Assembly: GCA_017447775.1 (NCBI GenBank) | Contig: JAFSMU010000012.1 | Coordinates: forward strand, 1-64,000 | Length of the DNA stretch: 64,000 nt | Direction of reading: 5' to 3' | Origin: Clostridia bacterium | GTDB lineage: Bacteria; Bacillota; Clostridia; Oscillospirales; CAG-272 | In this document: positions 26,145 to 35,543 of the stretch, one piece after another | Layout: each line of letters opens with the position of its first letter | How positions within the stretch are numbered: position 1 is the stretch's first letter | Program-made: the position numbers and the translations under genes | Notes under the pieces: model-generated | The model's database searches: none | Told to the model about the DNA's origin: nothing | Seen by the model: only the letters and a program-made list of their open reading frames with translations

Positions 26145-27523
26145 GCCGCAGCGGAAATTCGGGTTTTACCGATAAACTTCAAACACTTTGGAAAAAGCAG
26201 GGCACGCGCTCTGTCATAGCGTCGCTGATATGTATTGTCGGCGGCCTTCTCGTCGGATTTTTAGTGCTTTTGGCGCTTTCGATATTCGACAAAAACATCC
26301 CCGTGTCAGACGCCATTTTCGGCTTCTTCACAGTGCTCGGCGGGCCGTTCTCCGCCGGCAACGGCAAGGACGTTTTGTTCCAGATGGGCAATATGCTCTT
26401 CTCCGCAACGCCGCTTATAATGACGGGACTTTCCGTTGCACTGGCGTTCAAAACGGGACTGTTCAACATCGGCGCGCCCGGCCAGTACCTTATGGGCGCT
26501 ATGGGATCGCTTATCGTGGCGCTCTCTATCCCGACTGACGTCGTTCCCGCGTGGATCGTGTGGATACTCGCCTTCCTTGCCGGCACGGCGCTCGGCGTTC
26601 TCTGGGGCGCGATACCGGGATTTTTCAAAGCTAAATTCAACGTAAACGAAGTCATCGTCTGCATTATGACGAACTGGATCGCCGCAAACGTCGTTTCTTG
26701 GGTGTTCAAGGCGACGAGCGAAAGCTTTGTAAACTACGCCGAAACGAAGGTCAACTTCATCAAAAAGACGGCGACAAACGGCGTTAAAACGATAACGCTG
26801 GGGCTTGACAAGCTGTTCGGCGGATCGTATATGGATATCGGCATATTCCTTGCTATAATCGCCGCTGTCGTGCTTTATATCATAATGAACAAGACGACGT
26901 TCGGCTACGAGCTGAAAGCGTGCGGCTACAACAAGCACGCCTCAAAATACGCCGGAATGAACGAAAAGAAATACATCGTTCTTTCAATGGCGATAGCGGG
27001 CGGCCTTGCCGCCGCGGGCGCGGCGCTGTGGTGCCTTAACGGCGCGCAGGACTTCAAGTGGGACACGTACCAGACGCTCCCCGCCGACGGTTTCAACGGC
27101 ATCCCCGCGGCACTGCTTGCAAGCAACAACCCGATAGGCGTTATCTTCTCGGGTATATTCCTGAAATTCCTCAACGTCGGCGGCTCAAACCTTGCCGCGC
27201 AGACGTCGTTCAACGAGTACGTTTCATCGCTTATCATTGCGGTGATAATCTACTTTGCGGGCTTTGCGAAGTTCATAAAAGACCTTCTCTCCCGCAAGAA
27301 AAAGGAGAAAGCGGCTGTCAGCACGCCCGATGTTATCGTAAATTACGAAAAAGTGCGGCGTGAAGTTGAGGATGACGACGCGCCGGATAAAAAATCCGTT
27401 GAATCCGACGCAAAATCGGCGCCCGATGATAACGCGCCGACCGATAACGACGCAAAATCGGCGCCGGATGACGACGCGCCGACCGATGACGCAAAAGACG
27501 CGGAAGGAGGGGATGAGAAATGA
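26141..27523 (+). CDS. Nucleoside ABC transporter permease 1 with acidic repeat tail
   Basis: The 460-residue membrane protein has about ten hydrophobic segments and the BPD_transp_2 permease pattern (PLIMTGLSVALAFKTGLFNIGAPGQ and LAAAGAALWCLNGAQDFKW). It starts with GTG at 26141, overlapping the ATPase stop, after GGGAGGTG. The last 60 residues are cytoplasmic, acidic and repetitive (DAKSAPDDNAPTDN, DAKSAPDDDAPTDD). This tail is absent from typical family members and its role is unknown. Confidence 0.9.
27407..27490 (+). repeat. 42-bp tandem repeat in permease tail
   Basis: Two units (27407-27448 and 27449-27490) encode DAKSAPDDNAPTDN and DAKSAPDDDAPTDD. A shorter related segment (DDDAPDKKS) precedes them. 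In-frame repeat expansion of the acidic tail is likely. Confidence 0.8.
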
Positions 27524-28500
27524 TCTTTTTGATACAAAAAACTCTTATTTTCACGATCCCGCTTCTTATAGTCGCTCTTGCGGGAATGTTTGCGGAGCGA
27601 AGCGGCATCATCAACATCGCGCTTGACGGTATTATGATCTTCGGCGCGTTTGCGGGCGCGCTTGCGGCGTATTTTCTCCGCAAATCGACGTTCTTCGTCG
27701 ATCACAACCAGCTTACGTTCCTTATTGCGATGGTAGTCGCGTCGATCGCGGGCGCGCTGTTCTCCCTTCTTCTCTCCTTCTCGGCGATAAAGCTGAAAGC
27801 GGACCAGACGATAGGCGGCACGGCTCTGAATATGCTTGCCCCGGCGATAGCGCTGTTCTTTATAAAGATATTCTTTACAAAAGACGCGCTTGAAATGGAA
27901 CCGGCGATAGGCGGCTCGGGCAAATCCGTCGACTTCGGCTATGCCATGCTCAACGACGACCTCGGCCCCGTCGGAAGCATATTCTTCGATAAGGCTTATA
28001 TTTCGACGTTTATAAGCATTGCGCTGTTCGTTGTGCTTTCGGTATTCATCTACAAGACAAAGACAGGTCTGCGTCTGCGCTCATGCGGCGAGCATCCGCA
28101 GGCGGCGGCAAGCGTCGGCATCGACGTCAATAGAATGCGCTACCTCGGAACGACGATCTCGGGCGCGCTTGCGGGCTTTGGCGGCTACGTCTATATCGCC
28201 ACCGTTGCAAACGGCACGGCGTCGGGCGCTGTCGCGGGAATGGGATTCCTCGCTCTTGCGATAATGATATTCGGCAACTGGAAGCCGCTTGGCATCGCGC
28301 TCGGCGCTTTGCTGTTCGGATTCCTCAAATGCCTCGGCGTTATTTATTCGCAGTTCGATTTTTTGAACAACCTCAATCTGCCGATGTATTTCTACAACCT
28401 TATCCCGTACGTTGCCGTGCTTGTGGTGCTTGCGTTCACGTCAAAGAGTTCGCGCGCGCCGAAGGCGGAAGGCATACCGTACGACAAGGGCGCACGATAA
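27520..28500 (+). CDS. Nucleoside ABC transporter permease 2
   Basis: The 326-residue BPD_transp_2 permease has LAGMFAERSGIINIALDGIMI near the N-terminus, the pattern typical of the second permease (YufQ/NupC type). Further segments are TKTGLRLRSCGEHPQAAASVGIDV and GFLALAIMIFGNWKPLG. Its ATG overlaps the stop of permease 1 (ATGA). Together with the ATPase and the BMP lipoprotein it forms a complete importer. Confidence 0.93.
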   Translation: MIFLIQKTLIFTIPLLIVALAGMFAERSGIINIALDGIMIFGAFAGALAAYFLRKSTFFVDHNQLTFLIAMVVASIAGALFSLLLSFSAIKLKADQTIGGTALNMLAPAIALFFIKIFFTKDALEMEPAIGGSGKSVDFGYAMLNDDLGPVGSIFFDKAYISTFISIALFVVLSVFIYKTKTGLRLRSCGEHPQAAASVGIDVNRMRYLGTTISGALAGFGGYVYIATVANGTASGAVAGMGFLALAIMIFGNWKPLGIALGALLFGFLKCLGVIYSQFDFLNNLNLPMYFYNLIPYVAVLVVLAFTSKSSRAPKAEGIPYDKGAR

Positions 28501-28573
28501 ATTTTGTGCTGTGGTTTCGTAAAATGCGGGATCACAGCACTTTTACCCAAAATAATTATTCGGAGTGATCAAT

Positions 28574-29875
28574 ATGAGAATGTATGATATCATCCGCAAA
28601 AAGCGGGACGGCGGCGAGCTTTCGGATGAGGAGATTTCCTTTTTCGTCAGTGGCTACACGCGCGGCGAAATACCCGATTATCAAGCGTCGGCGCTGTGTA
28701 TGGCGATTTTCTTTCGCGGAATGAGCGAGCGGGAGACCGTCGCGCTTACAAAATTTATGGCGACGTCGGGCGACACGGTCGACCTTTCGCGCTTCGGCGA
28801 TTTTACGATAGACAAGCACTCAACGGGCGGCGTCGGCGACAAAACGTCGCTTGTGATATGCCCTATCGTGTCGTCGCTCGGGTGCAAAGTCGCAAAAATG
28901 ACGGGGCGCGGGCTCGGGCACACGGGCGGCACCGTCGACAAGCTTGAATCTATCCCCGGCTACCGCACAACGCTTACCGAGGACGAATTTATGGCGCAGG
29001 TCGAGCGCGTCGGCATCGCGCTTGTCGGTCAGTCGGCAAATCTGACTCCGGCGGACAAAAAGCTGTACGCACTGCGCGACGTAACGGCGACGGTCGACTC
29101 AATTCCGCTGATAACGTCGAGCATTATGTCAAAAAAGCTTGCGGCAGGCTCAAAAAACATCGTCCTCGACGTCAAAGTCGGCAGCGGCGCGTTTATGAAA
29201 ACGGCCGATGACGCAAAGCTCCTTGCCGAAAATATGGTAAAGATAGGCAAAAGCTGCGGGCGAAACATCGCGGCGCTGCTTACGGATATGGACCGCCCGC
29301 TCGGGAATGCCGTCGGCAACAGCCTTGAAGTGATAGAGGCAACCGAGGTGCTGCGCGGCAAAAAGCGCGGCGATCTTTACGACGTTTGCGTCGCGCTTGC
29401 GACGGAAATGACGGCGCTTGTTAAAAAGATCCCCGCCGAGCAGGCGAGATCGCTCGTTGTCGGCTCGATCGAGAGCGGCGCGGCGTTTGAAAAGATGAAG
29501 GAATGGATATCAGCGCAAGGAGGGGACGCGTCGTACCTTGAAGATACGTCAAAATTCCCCAAGGCCGCGCACGTCATCCCCATTATAAGCGAGCGCGACG
29601 GGTATATCTCTCACATGAACGCCGAGCAGATCGGCATAGCGGCGGCGATACTCGGCGCCGGGCGCGCGTCAAAGGAGGATACTATCGACTTTGCCGCGGG
29701 AATTATCCTATGCAAGAAAACGGGCGATAAAGTCATGCGCGGCGACGTTATGGCGTACCTTCACACAAACGTCGAAGCGTCGATCGGTGCTGCGACGGAG
29801 CGGTTCACATCGGCGATTTCGTACTCCGACGCGCCGGTACCTGATGAAACACTTATCCACGGCATTATAAGATGA
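28574..29875 (+). CDS. pdp: Pyrimidine-nucleoside phosphorylase
   Basis: The 433-residue protein begins MRMYDIIRKKRDGGELSDEEI. It has the family signature KHSTGGVGDKTSLV (phosphate loop), KMTGRGLGHTGGTVDKLESI and SIMSKKLAAGSKNIVLDVK with active-site residues. The C-terminal domain includes GYISHMNAEQIGIAAA. It phosphorolyses uridine and thymidine imported by the preceding transporter and feeds deoB and deoC. The start at 28574 follows GGAG by 8 bases; a GTG at 28565 overlaps the ribosome site. Confidence 0.95.
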   Translation: MRMYDIIRKKRDGGELSDEEISFFVSGYTRGEIPDYQASALCMAIFFRGMSERETVALTKFMATSGDTVDLSRFGDFTIDKHSTGGVGDKTSLVICPIVSSLGCKVAKMTGRGLGHTGGTVDKLESIPGYRTTLTEDEFMAQVERVGIALVGQSANLTPADKKLYALRDVTATVDSIPLITSSIMSKKLAAGSKNIVLDVKVGSGAFMKTADDAKLLAENMVKIGKSCGRNIAALLTDMDRPLGNAVGNSLEVIEATEVLRGKKRGDLYDVCVALATEMTALVKKIPAEQARSLVVGSIESGAAFEKMKEWISAQGGDASYLEDTSKFPKAAHVIPIISERDGYISHMNAEQIGIAAAILGAGRASKEDTIDFAAGIILCKKTGDKVMRGDVMAYLHTNVEASIGAATERFTSAISYSDAPVPDETLIHGIIR

Positions 29876-29890
29876 AAAATTATAAGATGA

Positions 29891-29918
29891 AAAAAGCCTT
29901 CCTTTCGGAAGGCTTTTT
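29891..29918. terminator. Bidirectional terminator
   Basis: AAAAAGCCTTCC-TTTC-GGAAGGCTTTTT separates pdp from the convergent NhaC-family gene. Confidence 0.88.
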
Positions 29919-29928
29919 ATTTTTTTCT

Positions 29929-31617
29929 TTATTCGGACTGCGTCTGTGCGTAGGCGCCGCCGTACTTTTTCTTTACGATCATCTTCATGACAAACAGGAA
30001 GCCGACAGTCAGCACCGCGCCGATAGGCAGGCATATCCACGCGTTAGGCACAAAGCCCGCGATGACGTACATCACAAACGATATCACCGCAACGGAGATG
30101 GCGTACGGAAGCTGCGTCGATACGTGGTTGATATGCTCGCACCGAGCGCCGGCGGACGACATTATCGTCGTGTCGGAGATAGGCGAGCAGTGGTCGCCGC
30201 ATACAGCGCCCGCAAGGCACGCGGACATACCGACGACAAGCAGCGGATCGCCCGCGGGGAATATCGCCGTCACGATCGGGATAAGTATGCCAAACGTTCC
30301 CCACGACGTTCCCGTCGCAAACGAAAGCACAACGGCAACAACGAATATGATCGCCGGAAGGAAGCTTGAAAGTCCCGCCGCGGCGGAATTCATAAGGTCG
30401 GCAACGAAATACTTTGCGCCGAGCACGCCCGTTACGTTCTTGAGCGCCGTCGCCATTGTAAGAATGAATATCGCGGGAACCATTGCGATAAATCCCTTCG
30501 GCAGAGCCGCCATTGAATCCTTGAACGAAACGACTCTACGCACCATAAGGTAGATCATCGAGATCACAAGCGCCGCAAAGCCGCCCATGGGAAGCCCGAC
30601 TGTCGCGTCGGTGTCGGCAAAAGCTTCGGCAAACGACTTGCCCTCAAATATACCGCCGTTGTAAACAAGGGCGATCACCGAGCATACGATAAGCGCGATG
30701 ATCGGGAAAAGCAGGTCGATGACCTTGCCCTTTTCGTTGTAGTCCGTGTCGTCCTTCGACTCCTGCTCGGCGCCCGAGAAAAGATCGCCGTTCTGCGCGT
30801 TTATCTCGTGCAGGCGCATCTTGCCGTAGTCAAAACTCATTATGGAAAGAGCGATTATGAACACAAGCGTCAAAAGCGAATAGAAGTTGAACGGGATCGC
30901 CGTGATGAACAGGCGAAGCCCCTGCCCGTCCTCGGCGTAAGCGGAAACAGCCGCCGCCCAGCTCGATATCGGCGCGATCATACATACGGGCGCCGCCGTT
31001 GCGTCGATTATGTACGCAAGCTTTGATCTTGATATGTTCTTCGAGTCTGTGACCGGGCGCATAACGGAGCCGACCGTCAGGCAGTTGAAGTAGTCGTCGA
31101 TGAAAATGAACACACCGAGAAGGAACGTCGCGATAAGCGCGCCCGCCTTTGTTTTTATATGCTTTGAAGCCCAGCGCCCGAATGCCGCGGAGCCGCCCGC
31201 TTTGTTTACAAGCGCGACGATGATACCAAGCTCGACGAGGAACACGAATATTCCCGCGTTGTCCGAAACGGCGGAAATGAACGCCGTGCCGGTAAGATTA
31301 TCGAACACGCCCGAGAACGTGAACTTTCCGGCAAGCAAACACCCCGAAAGAATACCGATAAACAGCGAGCTGTAGACCTCTTTTGTTATCAGTGCAAGCC
31401 CGATGGCGATGATTGGCGGCACAAGCGCCCACCATGTACCCGTGACTGACTGCTCGCCGCCGCAGGTTTCGCATACTTCGCCGTCGATAACCCCGGTGCC
31501 GTGGCAGTCGGGACACGTTACCGTTCCCTCCGCACCCTTTGTGGCGCCGGCGAGTATCATCAGCGACAAAATTATTATCGCCGCTATCGCAAGCACGATC
31601 CTTGTGGATTTTTTCAT
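29929..31617 (-). CDS. NhaC-family transporter under lysine riboswitch, with zinc-ribbon-like insert
   Basis: The 562-residue protein has about twelve hydrophobic segments and NhaC-type motifs (GVFIFIDDYFNCLTVGSVMRP and SSWAAAVSAYAEDG, with a late CGDHCSPISDTTIMSSAG). Its leader is a lysine riboswitch. Riboswitch-controlled NhaC members (LysW type) have been proposed as lysine transporters, so lysine uptake is likelier here than general Na+/H+ exchange. Between the first and second membrane segments is CPDCHGTGVIDGEVCETCGG, a DnaJ-like CxxCxGxG/CxxCGG ribbon, unusual for the family. GGAGG lies 6 bases before the ATG. Confidence 0.87.
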   Translation of the reverse strand: MKKSTRIVLAIAAIIILSLMILAGATKGAEGTVTCPDCHGTGVIDGEVCETCGGEQSVTGTWWALVPPIIAIGLALITKEVYSSLFIGILSGCLLAGKFTFSGVFDNLTGTAFISAVSDNAGIFVFLVELGIIVALVNKAGGSAAFGRWASKHIKTKAGALIATFLLGVFIFIDDYFNCLTVGSVMRPVTDSKNISRSKLAYIIDATAAPVCMIAPISSWAAAVSAYAEDGQGLRLFITAIPFNFYSLLTLVFIIALSIMSFDYGKMRLHEINAQNGDLFSGAEQESKDDTDYNEKGKVIDLLFPIIALIVCSVIALVYNGGIFEGKSFAEAFADTDATVGLPMGGFAALVISMIYLMVRRVVSFKDSMAALPKGFIAMVPAIFILTMATALKNVTGVLGAKYFVADLMNSAAAGLSSFLPAIIFVVAVVLSFATGTSWGTFGILIPIVTAIFPAGDPLLVVGMSACLAGAVCGDHCSPISDTTIMSSAGARCEHINHVSTQLPYAISVAVISFVMYVIAGFVPNAWICLPIGAVLTVGFLFVMKMIVKKKYGGAYAQTQSE

Positions 31618-31631
31618 TTTGTCCTCCTAAA

Positions 31632-31660
31632 ACAAAACCCGCAGCGAAAGCTGCGGGAAA
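31632..31660 (-). terminator. Riboswitch-controlled intrinsic terminator
   Basis: The minus strand reads CCCGCAGC-TTTC-GCTGCGGG followed by TTTTGTTTT, ending about 15 bases before the start codon. Lysine binding should favour this hairpin and shut the gene off. Confidence 0.85.
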
Positions 31661-31677
31661 ATGGCATAACCAGATAT

Positions 31678-31835
31678 CCGATAGCTCTCCACATTTCTGT
31701 GACAGTACGGCGGATATTCTCCGACGTCCCGGCGCCGCAAAACTCCGGCGTTTTGCGAGCCTCGGCGGTTTGCCCTTTCTTCAGTCTTTTCCGGAAAGAT
31801 CGTTCTGAATACTATTGCGCACCGCGCCTCTACCC
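31678..31835 (-). ncRNA. Lysine riboswitch (L-box) aptamer
   Basis: On the minus strand the conserved L-box blocks appear in order: GTAGAGGCGC at the 5' side, AATAGTA, AAAGGGC, CGCCGAGG, ACTGTCAC and the 3' block GGAGAGCTATC. The 5' GGTAG and 3' CTATC form P1. The aptamer leads directly into an intrinsic terminator before the NhaC-family gene, so expression should fall when lysine is plentiful. Confidence 0.95.
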
Positions 31836-31848
31836 TATTTATGCATAC

Positions 31849-31877
31849 AGTATATTCAAAACGACGCAATTTGTCAA
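31849..31877 (-). promoter_or_regulatory. Promoter of lysine riboswitch transcript
   Basis: The minus strand shows TTGACA (31877-31872), 17 bp, TATACT (31854-31849), placing the start just before the aptamer. Confidence 0.85.
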
Positions 31878-32064
31878 TAGAAATTATGATTTTTTTGAAA
31901 AAAACCGCAAATTTTGAAGTTCTATGCAAATTTTATGACAAAAAGTCGTTTTTCTCGTCATTTTAGACAAAAGTATTCCGTACCTTTTTACGAAGGAAAT
32001 AAATCGCCCTATATAATAAAAATGAAAAAAATGCCGGAATTCAGCTTATTTTTCATTATAGGTA

Positions 32065-32093
32065 TTGAAAAAACCGTGCGTTTGTGATAAATT
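32065..32093 (+). promoter_or_regulatory. Possible promoter of GGDEF gene
   Basis: TTGAAA (32065-32070), 17 bp, TAAATT (32088-32093). Apart from this, the AT-rich stretch 31880-32160 shows no gene or RNA structure that I can recognise. Confidence 0.45.
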
Positions 32094-32161
32094 ATAAGTT
32101 GAGAAAGAATAAAATAGAAAAATGAGTCTATACATTACGATAATTTCCGGAGGCTTTAACT

Positions 32162-33844
32162 ATGGCTGTTATTTTTCGCACCGCTGCATACGTCATCGAC
32201 GAGGATTTCAAGATCCGCTCTTTTAACGATGCCGCAAAAGGAGCGTTCCCGAACGTTGAAGAAGGAAAATACTGCTATAATTGCATCAGAGGCTACAAGG
32301 CGCCCTGCCCCGACTGTCCGCTTGTGACAAAGCAAACAGACGCCACCGTCATTGTTTCCGATCCCGCAAGGAACGATAAGCAGTATCTTTCGTTCTCAAA
32401 CGCAAAACTTGCGGACGGGAGCGACGGGTATATGGTCACAAGCCGCCCCGCCGACGTGAAATACGAGGAAATGGACGCGGAGTGTTCGCTGATGAAGCAC
32501 AAAATGGACGTTTACCGCCGCGCAAACTACTACTGCGCTTACGCGTACTTTGAGTGCAACCTCACGCGCGATATGCTCACGACCGACATTATGGAAGTTG
32601 TAGACGGCAAGGAATACGCGCTCAACCTCGAAAACCGCGGCTTCAAAAAGCCGATGTCCTTTTCCGATTACAACAAATGGCGTCTTGACAGGGCTGTCCT
32701 TTCAAACAGGGACGAATACAAGCAAAAAAGCGACCGCGAGTATCTTATTCAAAAATTCCACGAGGGAGAAACGGATCAAGCGATAATGTTCCGCTCGCGC
32801 TCATCGTCAAATTACCTTACATGGCACCAGCAGGCGTTTTATACGTATAAATCGGACTTCAACGACGATATTCTCGCCCTTTGCGTGTTGCGCGACCTCA
32901 ATTTCAAAGTCGAGGGCGACGCGAAGAACAAGCGCAACGAGGAGATAATGCGGATACTCGCAAACGAGTATTCGACGGTTATTTACGTCGATCTCGACAC
33001 GGAGCTTGTGTCGTTTGTAAGTCTTCCCTCCCTTGCCGACAAGGAGATAAAGGCGGCGGCTGAAAAGACGAAATATCCCGACCTTTGGAAGCTGTATCTT
33101 TCAAAGCGCGTCAGAAACTCGGACGCTGACTACCTTGTAAACTTTTCAGACAAGGAATTTGTAAAAAGCCTGCTTTCCTCGCGCAACAGCTATTCCTACA
33201 TATACCGTATGGGCGACGAGGAAAACTACGATTACTACGAGCTTAAAATCGTTAACGCCACCGAGGGCGAGCCGAGATATGTCGTCGTCGGTATCGCCGA
33301 CAAGAACGAAACGATAAAGACTCAGCAAGAGCAGCAGCGCAAGCTCGAAACGGCGCTGACGCTGGCGCACAGGGACTCGCTGACGGGCATCAGAAACCGC
33401 ACGTCATACGGCATAATCGAAGGGCAGTTCAACAAAGAGATAAAGTCGGGCGCAAGGAAAAATTTTGCGCTTATCATGTTTGACGCAAACGGCCTTAAAA
33501 ACACCAACGACCTGTACGGGCACGAGAGAGGAAATCAGCTTCTCATCAACGTAAGCAAGCTTATATGCGACTCTTTCAAGCACAGTATGGTATACAGGAT
33601 CGGCGGCGACGAATTTGTGGCTATCCTTGTTGGCAGCGACTACGAAATGCGCAGCGCCCTGCTTGAAAAATTCCGTGGCAAGATACTTGACAACGTCAAA
33701 AAAGGAGAGCCCGTCTACGAAAACGTATCGGTCGCAAGCGGGATGGCGGTTTACGATCCCGAAAACGACAAGTGCCTTGAGGACGTATTCAAGAGAGCGG
33801 ACGCCGAAATGTACGAAAACAAAAAGATGATAAAATCACTATAA
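32162..33844 (+). CDS. GGDEF-domain diguanylate cyclase with cysteine-bearing PAS-like N-terminus
   Basis: Residues 395-560 form a GGDEF domain with HRDSLTGIRNRTSYG, FALIMFDANGLKNTNDLYGHERGN and the intact active site RIGGDEFVAIL. No RxxD inhibitory site is visible five residues before GGDEF, so product inhibition may be absent. The N-terminus (1-110) is PAS-like, with CYNCIRGYKAPCPDCPL, a cysteine cluster found in some redox- or metal-linked PAS domains. A middle region (110-380) is of unknown type. No transmembrane segment is present, so the signal should be cytoplasmic. It should convert two GTP to cyclic di-GMP. Confidence 0.88.
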   Translation: MAVIFRTAAYVIDEDFKIRSFNDAAKGAFPNVEEGKYCYNCIRGYKAPCPDCPLVTKQTDATVIVSDPARNDKQYLSFSNAKLADGSDGYMVTSRPADVKYEEMDAECSLMKHKMDVYRRANYYCAYAYFECNLTRDMLTTDIMEVVDGKEYALNLENRGFKKPMSFSDYNKWRLDRAVLSNRDEYKQKSDREYLIQKFHEGETDQAIMFRSRSSSNYLTWHQQAFYTYKSDFNDDILALCVLRDLNFKVEGDAKNKRNEEIMRILANEYSTVIYVDLDTELVSFVSLPSLADKEIKAAAEKTKYPDLWKLYLSKRVRNSDADYLVNFSDKEFVKSLLSSRNSYSYIYRMGDEENYDYYELKIVNATEGEPRYVVVGIADKNETIKTQQEQQRKLETALTLAHRDSLTGIRNRTSYGIIEGQFNKEIKSGARKNFALIMFDANGLKNTNDLYGHERGNQLLINVSKLICDSFKHSMVYRIGGDEFVAILVGSDYEMRSALLEKFRGKILDNVKKGEPVYENVSVASGMAVYDPENDKCLEDVFKRADAEMYENKKMIKSL

Positions 33845-33852
33845 GACAACAG

Positions 33853-33873
33853 GCCGCAAAACAGCGGCTTTTT
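33853..33873 (+). terminator. Terminator of GGDEF gene
   Basis: GCCGC-AAAACA-GCGGC followed by TTTTT. Confidence 0.75.
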
Positions 33874-33922
33874 GTCTATTGACATAAACTTTGTTCGATC
33901 ATTAAAACAAACGGAGGAAAAG

Positions 33923-34798
33923 ATGAAAAACATCGTTATTCTCGGGTGCGAAAACTCGCACGCAAACACGTTTTTGAACTTTATCAAGGAAAGGGCGGAG
34001 TATTCCGACATAAACGTCCTCGGCGTTTACAGCGCAGACAAGGACGCGGCGGCAAAGCTTTCCGACAAGTTCGGCGTAAACGTCCTTGAAAGGTACGACG
34101 CGTGCGTTGACGACGCCGACGGCGTCATCATAACGGCGCGCCACGGCGACGATCACCTGAAACTTTCGCGCCCGTACATAAAAACAGGCGTGCCGATGTT
34201 CATCGACAAGCCGATCTGCATAAAGGAGAGCGACGCGCTGACGCTTATGCGCGAGTGCCGCGACGCCGGCGTGCGCGTAACGGGCGGATCGAGCTGCATT
34301 CATTGCGAGTTCATTCAAAAGATCAAGTCCATACGCCAGACCGGCGAGCTTGGCGCAACGATTGGCGGCATTGTGCGCGCGCCGATCAGCATGGAAAACG
34401 CATACGGCGGGTTCTTCTTCTATTCACAGCACCTTGTCGAGATGATGCTTGAAGTGTTCGGGCGATACCCCGCAAGCGTTATGGCGTTTGACGCGGGCAA
34501 AAAAATAACCGTTGTGTTCAGGTACGGCGAGTTTGACACCGTGGGACTTTTCACCGACGGGATATATACGTATTACGCAATGCTCGCCTCAGAGCGCGGC
34601 AACGTCGGCGAGGAGTTCCCCGTAAACGGCCAAAGCAGCTGCTTTGTAACGGAGTTTGACAATTTCGTGTCGCTTCTTCGCGGCGGCGAGCAGAAAATAA
34701 GCTACGACGACTTCATCTCCCCCGTGTTCGTCATGAACGCGATCTTCCGCTCGCTCTCAAGCGGCAAAGAGGAAAGGATAGAATATGAAAGAGTTTAA
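33923..34798 (+). CDS. Gfo/Idh/MocA-type oxidoreductase of amino-sugar operon
   Basis: The 291-residue protein has the Gfo/Idh fold in shortened form. Its nucleotide-binding loop is IVILGCENSHANTF, a variant that departs from the usual GxGxxG. VPMFIDKPICIKESDA corresponds to the EKP motif (here DKP). It heads an operon with nagB, nagA and a second Gfo/Idh gene. GGAGGAAAAG precedes the ATG at 33923. Role in the pathway is not known; sugar-acid or amino-sugar oxidation is possible. Confidence 0.78.
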   Translation: MKNIVILGCENSHANTFLNFIKERAEYSDINVLGVYSADKDAAAKLSDKFGVNVLERYDACVDDADGVIITARHGDDHLKLSRPYIKTGVPMFIDKPICIKESDALTLMRECRDAGVRVTGGSSCIHCEFIQKIKSIRQTGELGATIGGIVRAPISMENAYGGFFFYSQHLVEMMLEVFGRYPASVMAFDAGKKITVVFRYGEFDTVGLFTDGIYTYYAMLASERGNVGEEFPVNGQSSCFVTEFDNFVSLLRGGEQKISYDDFISPVFVMNAIFRSLSSGKEERIEYERV

Positions 34799-35543
34799 GC
34801 GCGACAAGCTGAACGTAAAAATATATAAAGACCGCGACGAAATGGGGAATGCCGCCGCGCGCGACATAGCCGCGGCGATTGAAGAAATGCTCAAAAGCAA
34901 AGACGAGCTGAACGTCATCTTCGCGGCGGCGCCCTCGCAAAACGAGGTGCTGAGGGCACTTAAAGACGACAAAAGTATCAAATGGGAGCGCGTCAACGCA
35001 TACCACATGGACGAGTACGTGGGGCTTACGCCAGACGCGCCGCAGGGGTTCGGCAATTTTCTGCGCGACAGGCTCTTTTCGCTCGTGCCGCTCAAAAGCG
35101 TAAACTACATCGACGCGTCGGCGTCATCCCCCGACGGCGAGGCTGAGCGCTACGGCGCGCTTATCGACAAAAACAAGCCCGACATCGTCGTTATGGGAAT
35201 AGGCGAAAACGGCCACATCGCATTCAACGATCCCGGCGTTGCCGATTTCAACGACAAAAAGACGGCAAAGCCCGTCGCGCTTGACGATATCTGCCGCACC
35301 CAGCAGGTGAACGACGGCTGTTTTGAAAAGCTCTCCGACGTGCCGACAAGCGCGATAACGCTGACTGTGCCGACGCTCTTTTGCGCCGAAAAGCTGTTTT
35401 GCATCGTTCCCGCGCCGACAAAGGCAAAAGCTGTCGCCCGGACTGTCAACGGCACAATTTCCGAAAGCTGCCCCGCGACGATCTTGCGCCGCCACGCGTG
35501 CGCCACGCTCTACCTTGAGCCTGAAAGTGCAAAACTGTTATGA
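34785..35543 (+). CDS. nagB: Glucosamine-6-phosphate deaminase
   Basis: The 252-residue protein carries the NagB pattern: FAAAPSQNEVLRAL, the active-site run VNAYHMDEYVGL, MGIGENGHIAFNDPG (catalytic Asp-His region) and ALTLTVPTLF-like sequence near the C-terminus (AITLTVPTLFCAEK). It converts glucosamine 6-phosphate to fructose 6-phosphate and ammonia. It overlaps the upstream gene by 14 bases and nagA by 4, showing tight translational coupling. Confidence 0.9.
   Translation: MKEFKRDKLNVKIYKDRDEMGNAAARDIAAAIEEMLKSKDELNVIFAAAPSQNEVLRALKDDKSIKWERVNAYHMDEYVGLTPDAPQGFGNFLRDRLFSLVPLKSVNYIDASASSPDGEAERYGALIDKNKPDIVVMGIGENGHIAFNDPGVADFNDKKTAKPVALDDICRTQQVNDGCFEKLSDVPTSAITLTVPTLFCAEKLFCIVPAPTKAKAVARTVNGTISESCPATILRRHACATLYLEPESAKLL

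Noticed and set aside
31930-32060. Possible small RNA or gene in the AT-rich gap before the GGDEF gene
   Set aside because: No ORF with a ribosome site, no stable hairpin and no known RNA motif was found.
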